A DNA stretch of 57,857 nucleotides from positions 4,061 to 61,917 of the forward strand of contig JAUJMR010000012.1 in NCBI GenBank assembly GCA_030446765.1. Reading direction: 5' to 3'. Shown piece after piece: positions 1 through 9,466 of this stretch (its first letter is position 1; every line of letters starts with the position of its first letter). The position numbers and the translations under genes are program-made. Below the pieces are notes generated by a model. It made no database searches. It was not told the DNA's origin and saw only the letters and a list, made by a program, of their open reading frames with translations. The DNA is from Chloroflexia bacterium (GTDB lineage: Bacteria > Chloroflexota > Chloroflexia > Thermobaculales > Thermobaculaceae).

Positions 1-423
1 GCTCAACAAGCGCATCCGCGCCTCGGACGGGCTCTTGCCGCCCTTGCGATGGTTGCAGCTCTTGCAGGCGCTCACCAGGTTGTCCCACGTATGCGCCCCA
101 CCCTTGGACTTCGGCACCACGTGGTCCAGCGTCAATTCCTTGGTGGCGCTCCCACAGTACTGACACGTATACCGGTCGCGGTTGAAGACTTCCTTGCGCG
201 AAAGCTTCAGCTTCGGGCGCGGACGCTTTATCAGGCTAGCGAGCCGGATAACCGAAGGGCAGTGGAAGGACTCCGTCGTCGTGGTGATATAGTGGCCGTT
301 GAGCTCGATCACCTCGGCCTTGCCGTTGAACACCATCACGATAGCACGTCGTGAATTACAGACGTTGAGGGGTTCGTAGTTCTGGTTGAGTACTAAGACG
401 GAGGTGTCCACGCGATCTCTCAC
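1..423 (-). CDS. HNH endonuclease family protein (3' end outside window)
   Basis: About 141 codons are visible on the minus strand from a GTG at 423; the C-terminus runs off the left edge. The N-terminus reads VLNQNYEPLNVCNSRRAI, typical of the small stand-alone HNH proteins common in bacteria. Around residues 83-120 come a CxxC pair (TCQYCG), the catalytic-type LDHVVPKSKGG with H-N spacing, and a second CxxC (ACKSCN), so the beta-beta-alpha metal fold and its zinc-binding cysteines are intact. The family cleaves DNA, but the biological role of these small chromosomal members is mostly unknown. A GTG start is chosen because the conserved N-terminus begins there. It is divergent from ileS. Confidence 0.85.
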   Translation of the reverse strand, partial: MRDRVDTSVLVLNQNYEPLNVCNSRRAIVMVFNGKAEVIELNGHYITTTTESFHCPSVIRLASLIKRPRPKLKLSRKEVFNRDRYTCQYCGSATKELTLDHVVPKSKGGAHTWDNLVSACKSCNHRKGGKSPSEARMRLLS

Positions 424-485
424 CTTACCGCTGGGTTGGGCTGCCTTCCATAATAGCAGTTTGCCGGAAAGGGTAACAACACGCA

Positions 486-515
486 TTGCCTGCGCTTGCC
501 CCGCCGTGCTATCCT
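486..515 (+). promoter_or_regulatory. Candidate promoter of the ileS leader
   Basis: TTGCCT (486-491) and TATCCT (510-515) are separated by 18 bases, just upstream of the T-box leader, which would place the transcription start near 522. The match is moderate and rests mainly on position. Confidence 0.4.
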
Positions 516-521
516 GATGCT

Positions 522-822
522 TACAGGCTGTGAGGGAAACGCAGTAGGCATCCGGCAGCGCGATCCAGAGAGTCCGGGGCAGGTGAAAGCCGGACACGCG
601 GCGCGGACGTTGAAGATCATTCCGGAGCCGCCGCCCGAACCGCACCGTGTGCGCAGTAGACGCGGCCGGGGTCGCCACCCGTTACATCACGGCAGGGGCG
701 TCTGGCTGCGTCCCACGGAGTGAGCGGCTGCCGGGGAAAACCGGGCAGCGCCGCTAACAGGGGTGGTACCGCGGGCGTCGTGCTCGTCCTCTACAAGGAG
801 AGGGCGGGCGTTTTGTGTTTTA
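522..822 (+). promoter_or_regulatory. T-box riboswitch leader of ileS (tRNA-Ile sensing)
   Basis: Several T-box landmarks occur in order. A stem I segment has AGAGAG followed by GGTGAAAGCC (about 567-591). A candidate specifier loop contains ATC (616-618), the isoleucine codon, followed by CCGGAG. The stem II/III segment AGTAGACGCGGCCGG lies near 655-669 and CCCGTTACA near 678-686. The antiterminator motif AGGGGTGGTACCGCG lies near 758-773. A terminator hairpin follows, about 782-810, with an ACAA loop and TTTTGTGTTTT after it. In this family uncharged tRNA pairs with the specifier and the GGTACC side, blocking the terminator so that ileS is expressed. The exact 5' end is inferred. Confidence 0.88.
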
Positions 823-833
823 GGGGGCTGGTC

Positions 834-3800
834 ATGTTCAGCGATGTGTCGGCGCGTACGGACTTTGTCGCGCTCGAAAAGGCTATCCAGGAGCGGTGGG
901 ATCACGAAGGCACGATGCGGTCGTACCTCAAGAAGAACGACGGCTCGCAGACCCGCTTCTCCTTCCTCGACGGCCCGATCACCGCGAACAACCCCATGGG
1001 CGTGCACCACGCCTGGGGCCGCACGTACAAGGATGTCGTTCAGCGGTACCACACCATGCTGGGCGACGAGCAGCGGTACCAGAACGGCTTCGACTGTCAG
1101 GGGCTCTGGGTCGAGGTCGAGGTCGAAAAGGAGCTGGGGCTCAAGAGCAAGCGGGACATTGAGGGCTACGGGATGGCGGAGTTCGTCAACCGCTGCAAGG
1201 AGCGTGTTTGGAAGTACGCCGGCATCCAGACCCAACAGTCCATCCGGCTCGGCTACTGGATGGACTGGGACAACTCGTACTACACGATGTCGGATGAGAA
1301 TAACTACACCATCTGGTCCTTCCTCAAGAAGTGCTACGAGAGCGGCTGGGTGTACAAGGGCCACGACGTGATGCCGTGGTGTCCGCGCTGTGGCACGGGC
1401 ATCTCGCAGCACGAGATCGTCACCGAAGGCTACCGTGACATCTCGCACATGAGTCTGTATGTCAAGCTTCCCCTCAAAGACCGCCCGCAAGAGTCGCTGC
1501 TCGTGTGGACGACCACACCCTGGACGCTCTCATCGAATGTCGCGGCAGCGGTCAACCCGGAGTTAGAGTACGCGCGCGTCCGACAGGGCGAAGAGACCTA
1601 CTATCTGGCCGCCGGTGCGCTCCAGGACGCGCTCCGGGGCGAGTACGAGGAGTTGGGACGGCTGCCTGGTAGCGAGCTTGTTGGGTGGGAGTATGAGGGT
1701 CCGTACGACGAGCTGCCCGCCGAGGCAGATGTGTGGCACACGGTCGTCCCGTGGGCCGACGTCGGCGCCGACGAGGGGACCGGCATCGTCCACATCGCGC
1801 CGGCTGCGGCCAGGAGGACTTCGCACTTTCCAAGGAGCACGGCCTCGACGTCGTTGCACCGATTGATGAGTTTGGTGTCTTCACCGAAGCTTCGGCTTTC
1901 TGAGTGGGCGATACGTCGGGGAGGTTGCAGAGCCAATCCGAGAAAACCTCAAGGCGAAGGACCGGCTGTATCGCGCGCAGGTCTACCGTCACCGGTATCC
2001 GGTGTGCTGGCGCTGCAGCACCGACCTGGTGTTCCGCCTCGTGGATGAGTGGTTCATCGCGATGGACGAGCTGCGCCCGCGGCTGATGCGCGTCACGGAA
2101 GAGACGGAGTGGCTGCCACCGTTCGGCAAGGATCGCGAGCTTGACTGGCTGCGCAACATGCACGACTGGATGATCTCCAAGAAGCGCTACTGGGGCCTCG
2201 CTCTACCGATCTACGAGTGCCAGAGCTGCGGCAAGTTCGAGTTGATCGGGTCCGAAACCGAGTTGAAGGAGCGCGCGGTCGAAGGCTGGCAAGAATTCGA
2301 GGGACATAGTCCGCACCGCCCGTGGATCGACGCGGTTAAGATCGCTTGCTCGTCCTGCGGCGAGACGGTGTCGCGCATACCGGACGTTGGCAATCCCTGG
2401 CTCGACGCGGGCATCGTCGCCTACTCGACGCTGGGGTATCGCCACGATCGCGACTACTGGCAGAAGTGGTTCCCGGCCGATTTCATCACAGAGATTTTCC
2501 CGGGCAGTTCCGCAACTGGTTTACTCCCTGCTCACGATGAGCACCGTGCTCGAAGACACGCCGCCGACGCGGACGATCCTCGGCTTCGCCCTGATGCGCG
2601 ACGAGCACGGCGAGGAGATGCACAAGAGCAAGGGTAACGCCATCTGGTTCGAAGATGCGGCCGACAAGATGGGGGTGGACGTGATGCGCTGGCTCTTCTG
2701 CATGCACAACCCCACCGCGAACCTCAACTTCGGGTACGGTGCGGGCGACGAAGTGCGCCGCCGGTTCCTGCTGCCGCTGTGGAACTCCTACAGCTTCTTC
2801 GTAACGTACGCGAACCTGGACGGCTATACGCCCTCCTCGGAGCCGGATCCGACGCACCGGACGTTGCTCGACCGCTGGGTGCTGTCCCGCCTCAACACGC
2901 TTGTAGAAGGCGTGCGGTCCTGTCTGGATCGGTACGACATGCTCGGTGCAGCCCGGCAGATCGAGCGCTTCGTCGTAGACGAGCTGTCCAACTGGTACAT
3001 CCGCCGGAACCGCCGGCGCTTCTGGAAGAGCGTCTCTGACGCGGATAAGCGCGCGGCATACGACACCCTGTACGTGTGTCTCGTCACGCTTGCGAAGCTC
3101 ACCGCGCCGGTCATGCCATTCTTGACGGAAGCGATGTACGACAATCTTGTGCGCTCGCAGGATGACGCCGCCCCATCCAGCGTTCACCTCACCGCATACC
3201 CTGAGTGCGACCCATCGCTTGTTGACGCTCCGCTGGAAGCCGCTATGGACGCGGTGATCCGCACGGTCGAGTTAGGCCGGGCGGCGCGGAACGCCTCGAA
3301 CCTCAAGGTGCGACAGCCGCTCGCCCGCGTGCTCGTGAAGACCCCAACGGCCGAACTGGGCGACGCGGTGCGTGAGTTCCGAGCCCAAGTGCTCGACGAG
3401 CTGAACGTCAAAGAACTCGAGGTCGTATCGAGCGCTGGCGATCTGGTGGAGTATACGGTGCTGCCAAAACTGCCGGTCCTCGGTCCGAAGTACGGAAAGC
3501 AACTGCTGCGGATCCGCGCCGCACTGCTGGAGGCGGACGCGAGAGAAATCGCCAGGCGTGCTCTCGCTGGAGAACCCGTGGAACTCACGGTGGATGGGCA
3601 CACGCTCTCGCTCGCGCCCGAGGAACTCCTCATCGAGGAACGCGAGCGACCGGGGCTCGCGAGCACCAGTGAGGCAGGCTACGTCGTTGCCCTGGACACG
3701 GAGATCACGCCCGAACTCTACTTCGAGGGCCTCGTGCGCGACTTCGTGCGGCAGGTGCAAAACCTGCGCAAGCAGGCGGGACTTAACATCGACGATCGGA

Positions 3801-3982
3801 TCGAGGTCGTGTACGAGGGCAGCGAGGATCTGCGTACCGCGCTCACCAATTTCGATGAATACACGCGTGCTGAAACGCTCGCAGATCGGCTGGAGTCCGG
3901 CGATCCTACCGCCTGTCCGCACACCGAAACGGTCGATGTTGGTGATGAAGACGCGCGCATAGGAATCGGCAGGAACACGTAG
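834..3982 (+). CDS. ileS: Isoleucyl-tRNA synthetase, reading frame broken by four 1-base losses
   Basis: Charges tRNA-Ile in the cytoplasm. The start at ATG 834 follows the T-box terminator. The class I signature HIGH appears as GVHHAWG within the PMGVHHAWGR segment, and KMSKS as HKSKG near 2625. The editing/CP1 region (WTTTPWTLSSN), a zinc-like CPRCG and a C-terminal anticodon-binding domain are present. Corrected length is about 1050 residues, normal for the long IleRS type. Frame breaks lie near 1803 (GGG read as GG), 1889 (GG as G), 2504 (CC as C) and 2521 (TTTT as TTT). Adding one base at each restores one continuous frame, so I treat the gene as functional and the breaks as probable sequencing error. 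Confidence 0.93.
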
Positions 3983-4075
3983 AGGTGGGGGCTTGAGCAG
4001 GCAACCCACGCACTCCGGACGACCAGGCTAGAGCCCGCGTTTGCACCGCGGGAACGGTCGTCGGGCGCGACGCTC

Positions 4076-4096
4076 GCCCGTGCCCTTAGCACGGGC
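4076..4096 (+). terminator. Hairpin after ileS, possible terminator
   Basis: GCCCGTGC (4076-4083) and GCACGGGC (4089-4096) form a perfect 8-bp stem around a 5-base loop, followed by TAATTGTT. A smaller hairpin (CCCGCG/CGCGGG) lies near 4032-4050. The T-tract is weak. The 583-base gap from 3983 to 4565 otherwise holds only the dispersed repeat below. Confidence 0.5.
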
Positions 4097-4195
4097 TAAT
4101 TGTTCCCCTAAGATCAGCGTCGCGTCCGGCATCCTGGCTGGACTTCCGGCAGCCAGTCGGACTCTGCGGACCCGCAACCGGGTGTACCGAAGTTG

Positions 4196-4326
4196 GTAAT
4201 ACGGACTCCGAGAGAATAGCAGGGCATCTGTCATTCCCAGCTTGCGAGGAATCCATGGTACGGGCTACGGATCCCTCACTTCGGCTCGGGATGACGCGCC
4301 CCACGGTTCAAACGGATTTCGTATAA
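4196..4326. repeat. Dispersed palindromic MITE-like repeat, copy 1
   Basis: A 131-base element. Its ends are inverted: GTAATACGGACTCCG on the left and, in reverse complement, GTTATACGAAATCCGTT on the right. The centre is a long imperfect palindrome built on GTCATTCC, GAGGAATCC and CATGGTAC opposite CTACGGATCCCTC and CGGGATGAC. Related copies lie near 21992-22092 and 43794-43898. No coding capacity, so a transposase would have to act in trans. Confidence 0.75.
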
Positions 4327-4565
4327 CAGCGTTGTACTGTACGGTGCGTGCGACCTGCAGGACCTTTGAACGTAAGGTACGAGCGTTGCGACAGGCGGCA
4401 TTCGATGTTCTCACATTCGGTGCAGACACCGCGCGATTCCGGATGCTTGACTTAACCAGTGGGCTGTTCTATAAATCACACACACAGGCGGAAGCGCCAG
4501 GCTCGCCTCACGCGGCAGACGTCCCTCGCGCCTTATTGCGCTCCACGGATTCGTCGGAGAGAGAT

Positions 4566-5012
4566 ATGCAAAAGTATGAACGCGAGATAGAAGAGCTGCT
4601 GGAAAGGTTAGAGACGGAAGAGGGCAATGCCCCGCCTCGTCCCCTCCGGAGAGACCGCCCGCCTCAGCTTCCACGCCGCCGGCGCACACCCGTGCTTGCC
4701 GCCATTGGCCAGACCCTTGTACGAAGCGTGCCGAACTCGGGCCAGCTCATGCTCGCCGGCTTCGGGCTCGTGGTGCTCGCATGGCTTCTACCGTTGTCGG
4801 CGGTCCTGGACGGTTGGTTGAAGATACTCGGCGTCATACTTTTCTTAGGGGCGATCGTTGTTGGACTGCTCGGAGGCGGACGGCGCTCCCCCTTTGATCA
4901 GAAGACCTGGCGCGGACGGTCGGTCGAGCCGGAGCGTGAGTCGTGGGACGACATCAAGGCTCGGATGACTGAGTCCACGTACAACCTCAGACGCTGGTTC
5001 CGCCGCCGCTAG
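4566..5012 (+). CDS. Small membrane protein, function unknown
   Basis: 148 residues. The start at ATG 4566 is chosen because GAGAGA precedes it and the N-terminus is then an acidic, coiled-coil-like helix (YEREIEELLERLE). A basic proline-rich linker follows (about residues 25-45), then two hydrophobic segments (about 62-80 and 84-105) and a basic C-terminal tail. The topology suggests an integral membrane protein with both tails on the same side. I recognise no family. The 3' end overlaps the convergent GNAT gene by 26 bases. Confidence 0.7.
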   Translation: MQKYEREIEELLERLETEEGNAPPRPLRRDRPPQLPRRRRTPVLAAIGQTLVRSVPNSGQLMLAGFGLVVLAWLLPLSAVLDGWLKILGVILFLGAIVVGLLGGGRRSPFDQKTWRGRSVEPERESWDDIKARMTESTYNLRRWFRRR

Positions 5013-5895
5013 TAGCCTCATCGTTCAGGACAAGACCGTACAGCTTGTACGAGCCGCGTGTTGGACGAAAGCCGAACCGCTGGTAGAGTCCTTGCGACCG
5101 CTCGTTCGATTCCTGCGTGCTGAGCTGTGCATACCGGGCACCCGAATCGGCAAGTCGTTGCAAAGCCCACGCGAGCAATTGCGTTCCGTAGCCGTTCCCC
5201 TGAAACTGCGGCCGTACCGCCAGACGGTCAATGTGGCCCCACTCTCGTAGCTGCGTGATGCCCACGTACCCGAGCATCTCCTCGTTTCGCATGGCAACCC
5301 ACATCGTGACGCCCGGGGTATCCAGATATTCCTCAAACTCCTCTCGGGAGTTCCACCACAGCCACGGGAACGCATCGCGGTCCACCCGCATCAGCTCATC
5401 GATCCCGCGGTTACGCATCGGCTGCATCTCCACGGTCTGCTCGACCGGCGGACCTGGGAGCGCGCTGGTACGCAGAACGAGAACTTCCTCCAGCATCTCG
5501 ACGCCCACATCCCGATAGAACCCGGTCGCCGACCGGTATTCTGCCGCGTCGACAAGCACCGCACCGTATCCCTCGGCGCGATCTTCCAGCAGGCACCGCC
5601 AAAGCACCGATCGGTGCCGCTCGCCGCGCGTCTCGAGCACCTCAGCGATGTCAGCACGGTTCCGCCACGGCCCGGCCACCAGGTAGCTCTGTGCCCCGGG
5701 TATGTACCAGCTCATCCGCGGATAGCGGCCCACATGCTGGCTCAACTCATCACGGGAGAGCAGGCTGGTCCACGGCAGGCGAATGGTGGCCGCGACCTGC
5801 TTCGTAATTGGCTGAGGCTCGCTTGCGTGCGAGCCTTGCTGCGATGACAATAGGGAGGCTCCGAGTGATCGTTCAGCGGCGCACTGTGCTAGCAT
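4987..5895 (-). CDS. GNAT-family N-acetyltransferase, two-domain size
   Basis: About 302 residues if started at ATG 5895; no clear Shine-Dalgarno is present and the true start may lie further in. The C-terminal 140 residues form a clear GNAT fold, with the acetyl-CoA motif QFQGNGYGTQLL, the preceding IDRLAVRP strand and the late NERSQGLYQRFGF segment. The N-terminal half looks like a second, degenerate domain. The substrate cannot be told. A hairpin (AGGCTCGC/GCGAGCCT, 5816-5837) sits inside the first codons, another reason to doubt the start. Divergent from pyrF. Confidence 0.8.
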   Translation of the reverse strand: MLAQCAAERSLGASLLSSQQGSHASEPQPITKQVAATIRLPWTSLLSRDELSQHVGRYPRMSWYIPGAQSYLVAGPWRNRADIAEVLETRGERHRSVLWRCLLEDRAEGYGAVLVDAAEYRSATGFYRDVGVEMLEEVLVLRTSALPGPPVEQTVEMQPMRNRGIDELMRVDRDAFPWLWWNSREEFEEYLDTPGVTMWVAMRNEEMLGYVGITQLREWGHIDRLAVRPQFQGNGYGTQLLAWALQRLADSGARYAQLSTQESNERSQGLYQRFGFRPTRGSYKLYGLVLNDEATSGGGTSV

Positions 5896-5940
5896 TCTAG
5901 CAGAGGCGTAGGTAAGTCGAGATATAAGAGGAGACAGGCG

Positions 5941-6774
5941 TTGGGGGCGTTTCTGCGGAAACTCGCGGCGTGCACACAGGCAAACAACAGCCTGCTCTGC
6001 ATCGGCCTGGACCCCGACCTCGATCTCCTTCCGTCCGGCTACGCGCGTAATACCTCGGGCATCGTCGAGTTCAACCGCTCGGTCATCGAGGCGACGAGCG
6101 ATCTCGTGTGCGCATACAAACCAAACCTCGCCTTTTACGAGGCCATGGGTAGCGAAGGCCTGAACGCCCTTGAGCGCACGCTGGCCTTGATTCCCGGGCA
6201 CATCCCGACGATTGGCGATGCGAAGCGCGGCGACGTGCCAAACACCGCACGGGCATACGCTCGCGCGATGTTCGACGCCTTCGGATTCGATTCCGTAACG
6301 GTTAACCCGTATATGGGGCCAGACTCGCTCGTACCATACCTGGAACGGGACGGCAAGGGCGTCTGGGTTTTGTGCCGAACCTCCAACCCCGGCGCCGGCA
6401 CCGTCCAGGATCTTCGCATAGGCGAAGGAGATGGCAGACCGCTGTACGAGCATATCCTGCAAATGCTCCTCGACCTTCCTGCACGGGCCGACGTTGGTGT
6501 CGTCGTGGGTGCGACATCGCCGGCGGAGCTGGACGCGGTGCGTAGGCTTGCACCGGTGCTCCCCCTGCTTATCCCTGGGCTTGGAACACAGGGCGGGGAT
6601 GCTCGGGCTGCCGCTGTGGCCGCCGAGAGCGGTCCCGTGATCGTCAACAGTTCCCGCGCGATCCTGTATGGCCACGACGTGACAATCAGGGAACGTGCGC
6701 TTCACGCTCGCGATGCACTAAACGTGCATCGGCGCATCTTGCAGTCTGCATCGGCCGAGCACCAGCCGTCATGA
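5941..6774 (+). CDS. pyrF: Orotidine 5'-phosphate decarboxylase
   Basis: Last step of de novo UMP synthesis. 277 residues, the usual size of the longer type 2 enzymes. The catalytic signature DAKRGD is at residues 93-98, with phosphate-binding PGLGTQGG near 212 and substrate strands CIGLDPD and AYKPNLAFYE. The TTG at 5941 is the start: AGGAG ends 7 bases upstream and the family N-terminus begins here. The DUF951 gene follows after 50 bases. Intact. Confidence 0.95.
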   Translation: MGAFLRKLAACTQANNSLLCIGLDPDLDLLPSGYARNTSGIVEFNRSVIEATSDLVCAYKPNLAFYEAMGSEGLNALERTLALIPGHIPTIGDAKRGDVPNTARAYARAMFDAFGFDSVTVNPYMGPDSLVPYLERDGKGVWVLCRTSNPGAGTVQDLRIGEGDGRPLYEHILQMLLDLPARADVGVVVGATSPAELDAVRRLAPVLPLLIPGLGTQGGDARAAAVAAESGPVIVNSSRAILYGHDVTIRERALHARDALNVHRRILQSASAEHQPS

Positions 6775-6824
6775 TGTGCCCGGCCCGCGCCTCTGGTACA
6801 ATCGCGCGCGAATAGAGGTGGGAG

Positions 6825-7034
6825 ATGGCATTGGTCGAGTTCGCTCTTGGAGATGTGCTGCGGCTCCGCAAAGCCCACCCTTGCGGCAGTGTGGTCTGGA
6901 CGGTCGTCCGGCTCGGCGCGGACATCGGCATCGTTTGCCAGGGTTGTGGCAGGCGCGTGCTTATCGCGCGCAGCGAGTTGGAGCGGAGGATAAAGAGCCG
7001 AGAGCCGGCGCCGCCGGACGACGAGACGCCGTGA
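6825..7034 (+). CDS. DUF951 family protein
   Basis: 69 residues. The family pattern is complete: GDVLRLRKAHPCGS, then VVRLGADIGIVCQGCGRRVLI and SELERR. The Cys and CxxC (HPCG, CQGC) suggest a bound metal. Known widely in Firmicutes and Chloroflexota; function unknown. GAGGTGGGAG lies just before the ATG. Its TGA overlaps the GTG of the downstream MFS gene, so the two are probably translationally coupled. Confidence 0.9.
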   Translation: MALVEFALGDVLRLRKAHPCGSVVWTVVRLGADIGIVCQGCGRRVLIARSELERRIKSREPAPPDDETP

Positions 7035-8371
7035 GCACGGTCGCTCCTGATCTGCCAAGTCGCACCCGTCCGTCCCACCCACTGACGAATCGCGCCTTCC
7101 TCGCCCTGTGGGCAGTACAGACAGTCACACAGACCGCCCAGTACGTCATAAGCTTCTCCCTCCTGGTCCTCGCCCAGCAAGTTACTGGTAGCAGTGCCGC
7201 CGTGGCGTTCATCGTCCTCTCTTTCAGCCTCCCTTCCGTCCTGTTCGGCACGCTGTCCGGCGTGCTCGTTGATCGGTGGGACAAACGCAAGGTCATGGTG
7301 TGGAGTAATGCGATCCGCGGGGCGGCGGTAATAACCTATATCTTCGTGGACAAGCCCGCCGAGATGGTGTGGGTATATGCCGCCAGTTTCCTGTATGCGA
7401 CATCGGCACAGGTGTTCGCCCCCGCCCAAGGGGCGGTGATCCCTAAGATCATCGGTCCGTCACAGCTCATCGCGGCGAACTCTTTGTACAACATGACAAA
7501 TATGGCGGCCCAGTTTCTCGGCTTCACCGTCGTCGGCTGGATTCTGGTGCGCACGTTCGGCCTGCGTGACGTATTCATAATCGTGTTCGTGGTGAACGTC
7601 GCTGCCTCCGTTGTACTCCGGCTGATCCCCGTCCCGCCCATGAGGGCCGAGTCCGACGAGGGCAGTACCGTCGAGCGTATCTGGGCCGAGCTTATCGAAG
7701 GGTGGAGTTACATCACTGCACGGCGCCACATGTTGATCACGATCTTCCACCTCGCGATCGCCAACGCCGTCTTCATGATGATCGGCACCCTCGGGCCTGC
7801 GTTCGTCTCGCGCATCATCAAAATCCGGGCGGAGGACCTGGGAATCCTGCTCGCGCCCGCCGGAATCTGCGCACTCCTGGGTGCGGTTGCGGTGCAGCGC
7901 TTCGCCCGCCTCGACAACCGACATCCGATGATACATGGAGGCGTTGTCGGGGTCGGCGTAGCGATTTTGGGGCTTGCACTGCTCGAGCCAACCGTCTCTG
8001 CGCTCGGTGAGGCTCTCGGCACATCCATTTCGCTCGCCACGCTCACCACCCTCGCGGTCATTCTAAGCATGACATTCGGGTTTTCCGCGGCGTTTATAGC
8101 CATTCCCGGGCAGACGGTGTTGCAGGAGAACTCGACCGATGCGATCCGTGGGCGCGTGTTAGCCATGTACTTCATGGTATCGAACGCGGCATCCTTCTTC
8201 CCCATCGTCATCGCCGGCAGCGCGGCGGACCGCGTCGGCATTCTGGAGACCATCGGCCTGATGGGTACGTTCATTCTGGCGATCGGTCTGGTGAGCCACT
8301 GGAGCTATCGGCGTCACCCAGATATGTGGGGGCTAAGGGGCCGCCGTACCAGCGCTGTTATACCCAGGTAG
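7031..8371 (+). CDS. MFS exporter, MFS_3 / macrolide-efflux-like
   Basis: 446 residues from a GTG that overlaps the stop of the DUF951 gene. Twelve hydrophobic segments, with the motif A loop GVLVDRWDKRKVMVWSN between TM2 and TM3. The second half has IRGRVLAMYFMVSNAASF, characteristic of the EntS/MefA-like branch. Expected to export a small hydrophobic compound or siderophore by proton antiport; the substrate is unknown. The cytoplasmic loop RAESDEGSTVERIWAEL precedes TM7. Intact. Confidence 0.88.
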   Translation: MSTVAPDLPSRTRPSHPLTNRAFLALWAVQTVTQTAQYVISFSLLVLAQQVTGSSAAVAFIVLSFSLPSVLFGTLSGVLVDRWDKRKVMVWSNAIRGAAVITYIFVDKPAEMVWVYAASFLYATSAQVFAPAQGAVIPKIIGPSQLIAANSLYNMTNMAAQFLGFTVVGWILVRTFGLRDVFIIVFVVNVAASVVLRLIPVPPMRAESDEGSTVERIWAELIEGWSYITARRHMLITIFHLAIANAVFMMIGTLGPAFVSRIIKIRAEDLGILLAPAGICALLGAVAVQRFARLDNRHPMIHGGVVGVGVAILGLALLEPTVSALGEALGTSISLATLTTLAVILSMTFGFSAAFIAIPGQTVLQENSTDAIRGRVLAMYFMVSNAASFFPIVIAGSAADRVGILETIGLMGTFILAIGLVSHWSYRRHPDMWGLRGRRTSAVIPR

Positions 8372-8388
8372 GCTGCGGCACAGAACTC

Positions 8389-8826
8389 CTATACGGTCGT
8401 CTTGCGCAGTTCCCCGATCTGGTCACGCAGCAGGGCCGCCTTCTCGAACTCCATCGACTTCGCCGCCTGCTTCATCTGTGACTCGAGGTCTTTGATGAGG
8501 CGGAACACGTCCTCCTTGCTCAAGGTGGGCGCGGTTCCCGGCGTATACTCCGGCTTGGCCTCGGCTACCGCACGCACGCGCTCCGTGAGGTCACGCACCT
8601 GCTTGACGATCGACGCGGGCTCGATGCCGTGCTTCTCGTTGTATTCCATCTGGATACTGCGGCGCCGGTACGTCTCGTCGATCGCCTTCTGCATCGAGCC
8701 GGTCACAGTGTCGGCGTACATGATCACCGCACCGTCGAGATGCCGCGCCGCTCGCCCGATCATCTGGATCAGCGAGCGATCAGACCGGAGGAAGCCCTCC
8801 TTGTCCGCGTCCAGGATGGCGATCTC
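8389..8826 (-). pseudogene. uvrB: uvrB C-terminal fragment
   Basis: Only the last 140 or so residues of excinuclease subunit B are present: [18 protein letters not shown], the helicase motif VI region [17 protein letters not shown], and the UvrB/UvrC-interaction domain with [17 protein letters not shown] at the end. The stop at 8389 is intact. Upstream, the reading frame loses UvrB similarity at about 8818-8829, where a different gene on the other strand begins. About 500 residues including the ATP-binding site are absent, so as written this is not functional. Confidence 0.88.
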
Positions 8827-9346
8827 TGGCAGGCGCTGGAGCAGTTACGGTGGCACTGTGCTCGCCAGCCACAACAACTGCCGGACGCTGGTCCCGCACC
8901 AGCGACAGTTCAGCGACGAGCAGATCCGTGCGATCGTGGCGCGCGACGGGGTGATCTCGCCTTCCTGCCGGCGTTCGACGAGTAGTTCTGGATGCTGCAA
9001 CGGTGCGGCGTTCGACGGGTGGATGCTGCAACCGGGCTGGGTCCTGGGTATCACGACGAACGAGCAGGTCAGGTTCAGCACTGTCATTGATCACATTGAC
9101 CATGTGTGCCAACTGGCCGGCAACAGCCGGCACGCCGCGCTCGGCACCGACCTGGATGGCGGTTTCGGGCAGGAGCAGTCGCCACGCGACCTGGACACCA
9201 TCGCCGATCTGCCAAAGGTACAGGGGCTGCTGAAGGAACGGGGTTACGGCGAGGCGGACATCCGGTCGATCCTGCACGGCAACTGGCTCCGACTGCTCCG
9301 CCACTCCTGGCAGGCCGCACCCAGCACCAACAGCAGCCCGCCATAA
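8819..9346 (+). pseudogene. Membrane dipeptidase (peptidase M19) C-terminal fragment
   Basis: Reads as the C-terminal half of renal-dipeptidase-like metallopeptidases: LWQALEQ, VLASHNNCRTLVPHQRQF (metal-ligand His), then VIDHIDHVCQLAGNSRHA, GTDLDGGFGQE and HGNWLRLLRH. The N-terminal half with the HxD metal site is missing at the junction with uvrB. The frame changes near 8843 and again in the duplicated stretch 8968-9032. Enzymes of this family hydrolyse dipeptides or related amide and lactam substrates. Broken as written. Confidence 0.82.
8968..9032. repeat. Near-tandem duplication inside the M19 fragment
   Basis: CCGGCGTTCGACG...TGGATGCTGCAA (8968-9000) is followed at once by GCGGCGTTCGACGGGTGGATGCTGCAAC (9005-9032). 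The first copy carries an additional AGTAGTTC stretch with an in-frame TAG in one reading. The family sequence expects only one FDGWMLQ-like segment here. Confidence 0.7.
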
Positions 9347-9466
9347 ATCGGGCCCTTGCTGACAACTCCAGCGTGCGCGCAGATGCCCTCGATTCTCATC
9401 AGTGACTCCTGACGCCGCCTCCCGCTTGTTGGTACGACGGTGAGCACGAGTGCACCTGCAACCCGG

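Noticed and set aside
687-1490. A 267-codon minus-strand frame across the T-box and ileS start
   Set aside because: It is the mirror of ileS codons; the plus strand has clear IleRS motifs.
4242-4565. An N-terminal extension of the small membrane protein to 4242
   Set aside because: The extension would run through the dispersed repeat; the ATG at 4566 has a ribosome site and a sensible N-terminus.
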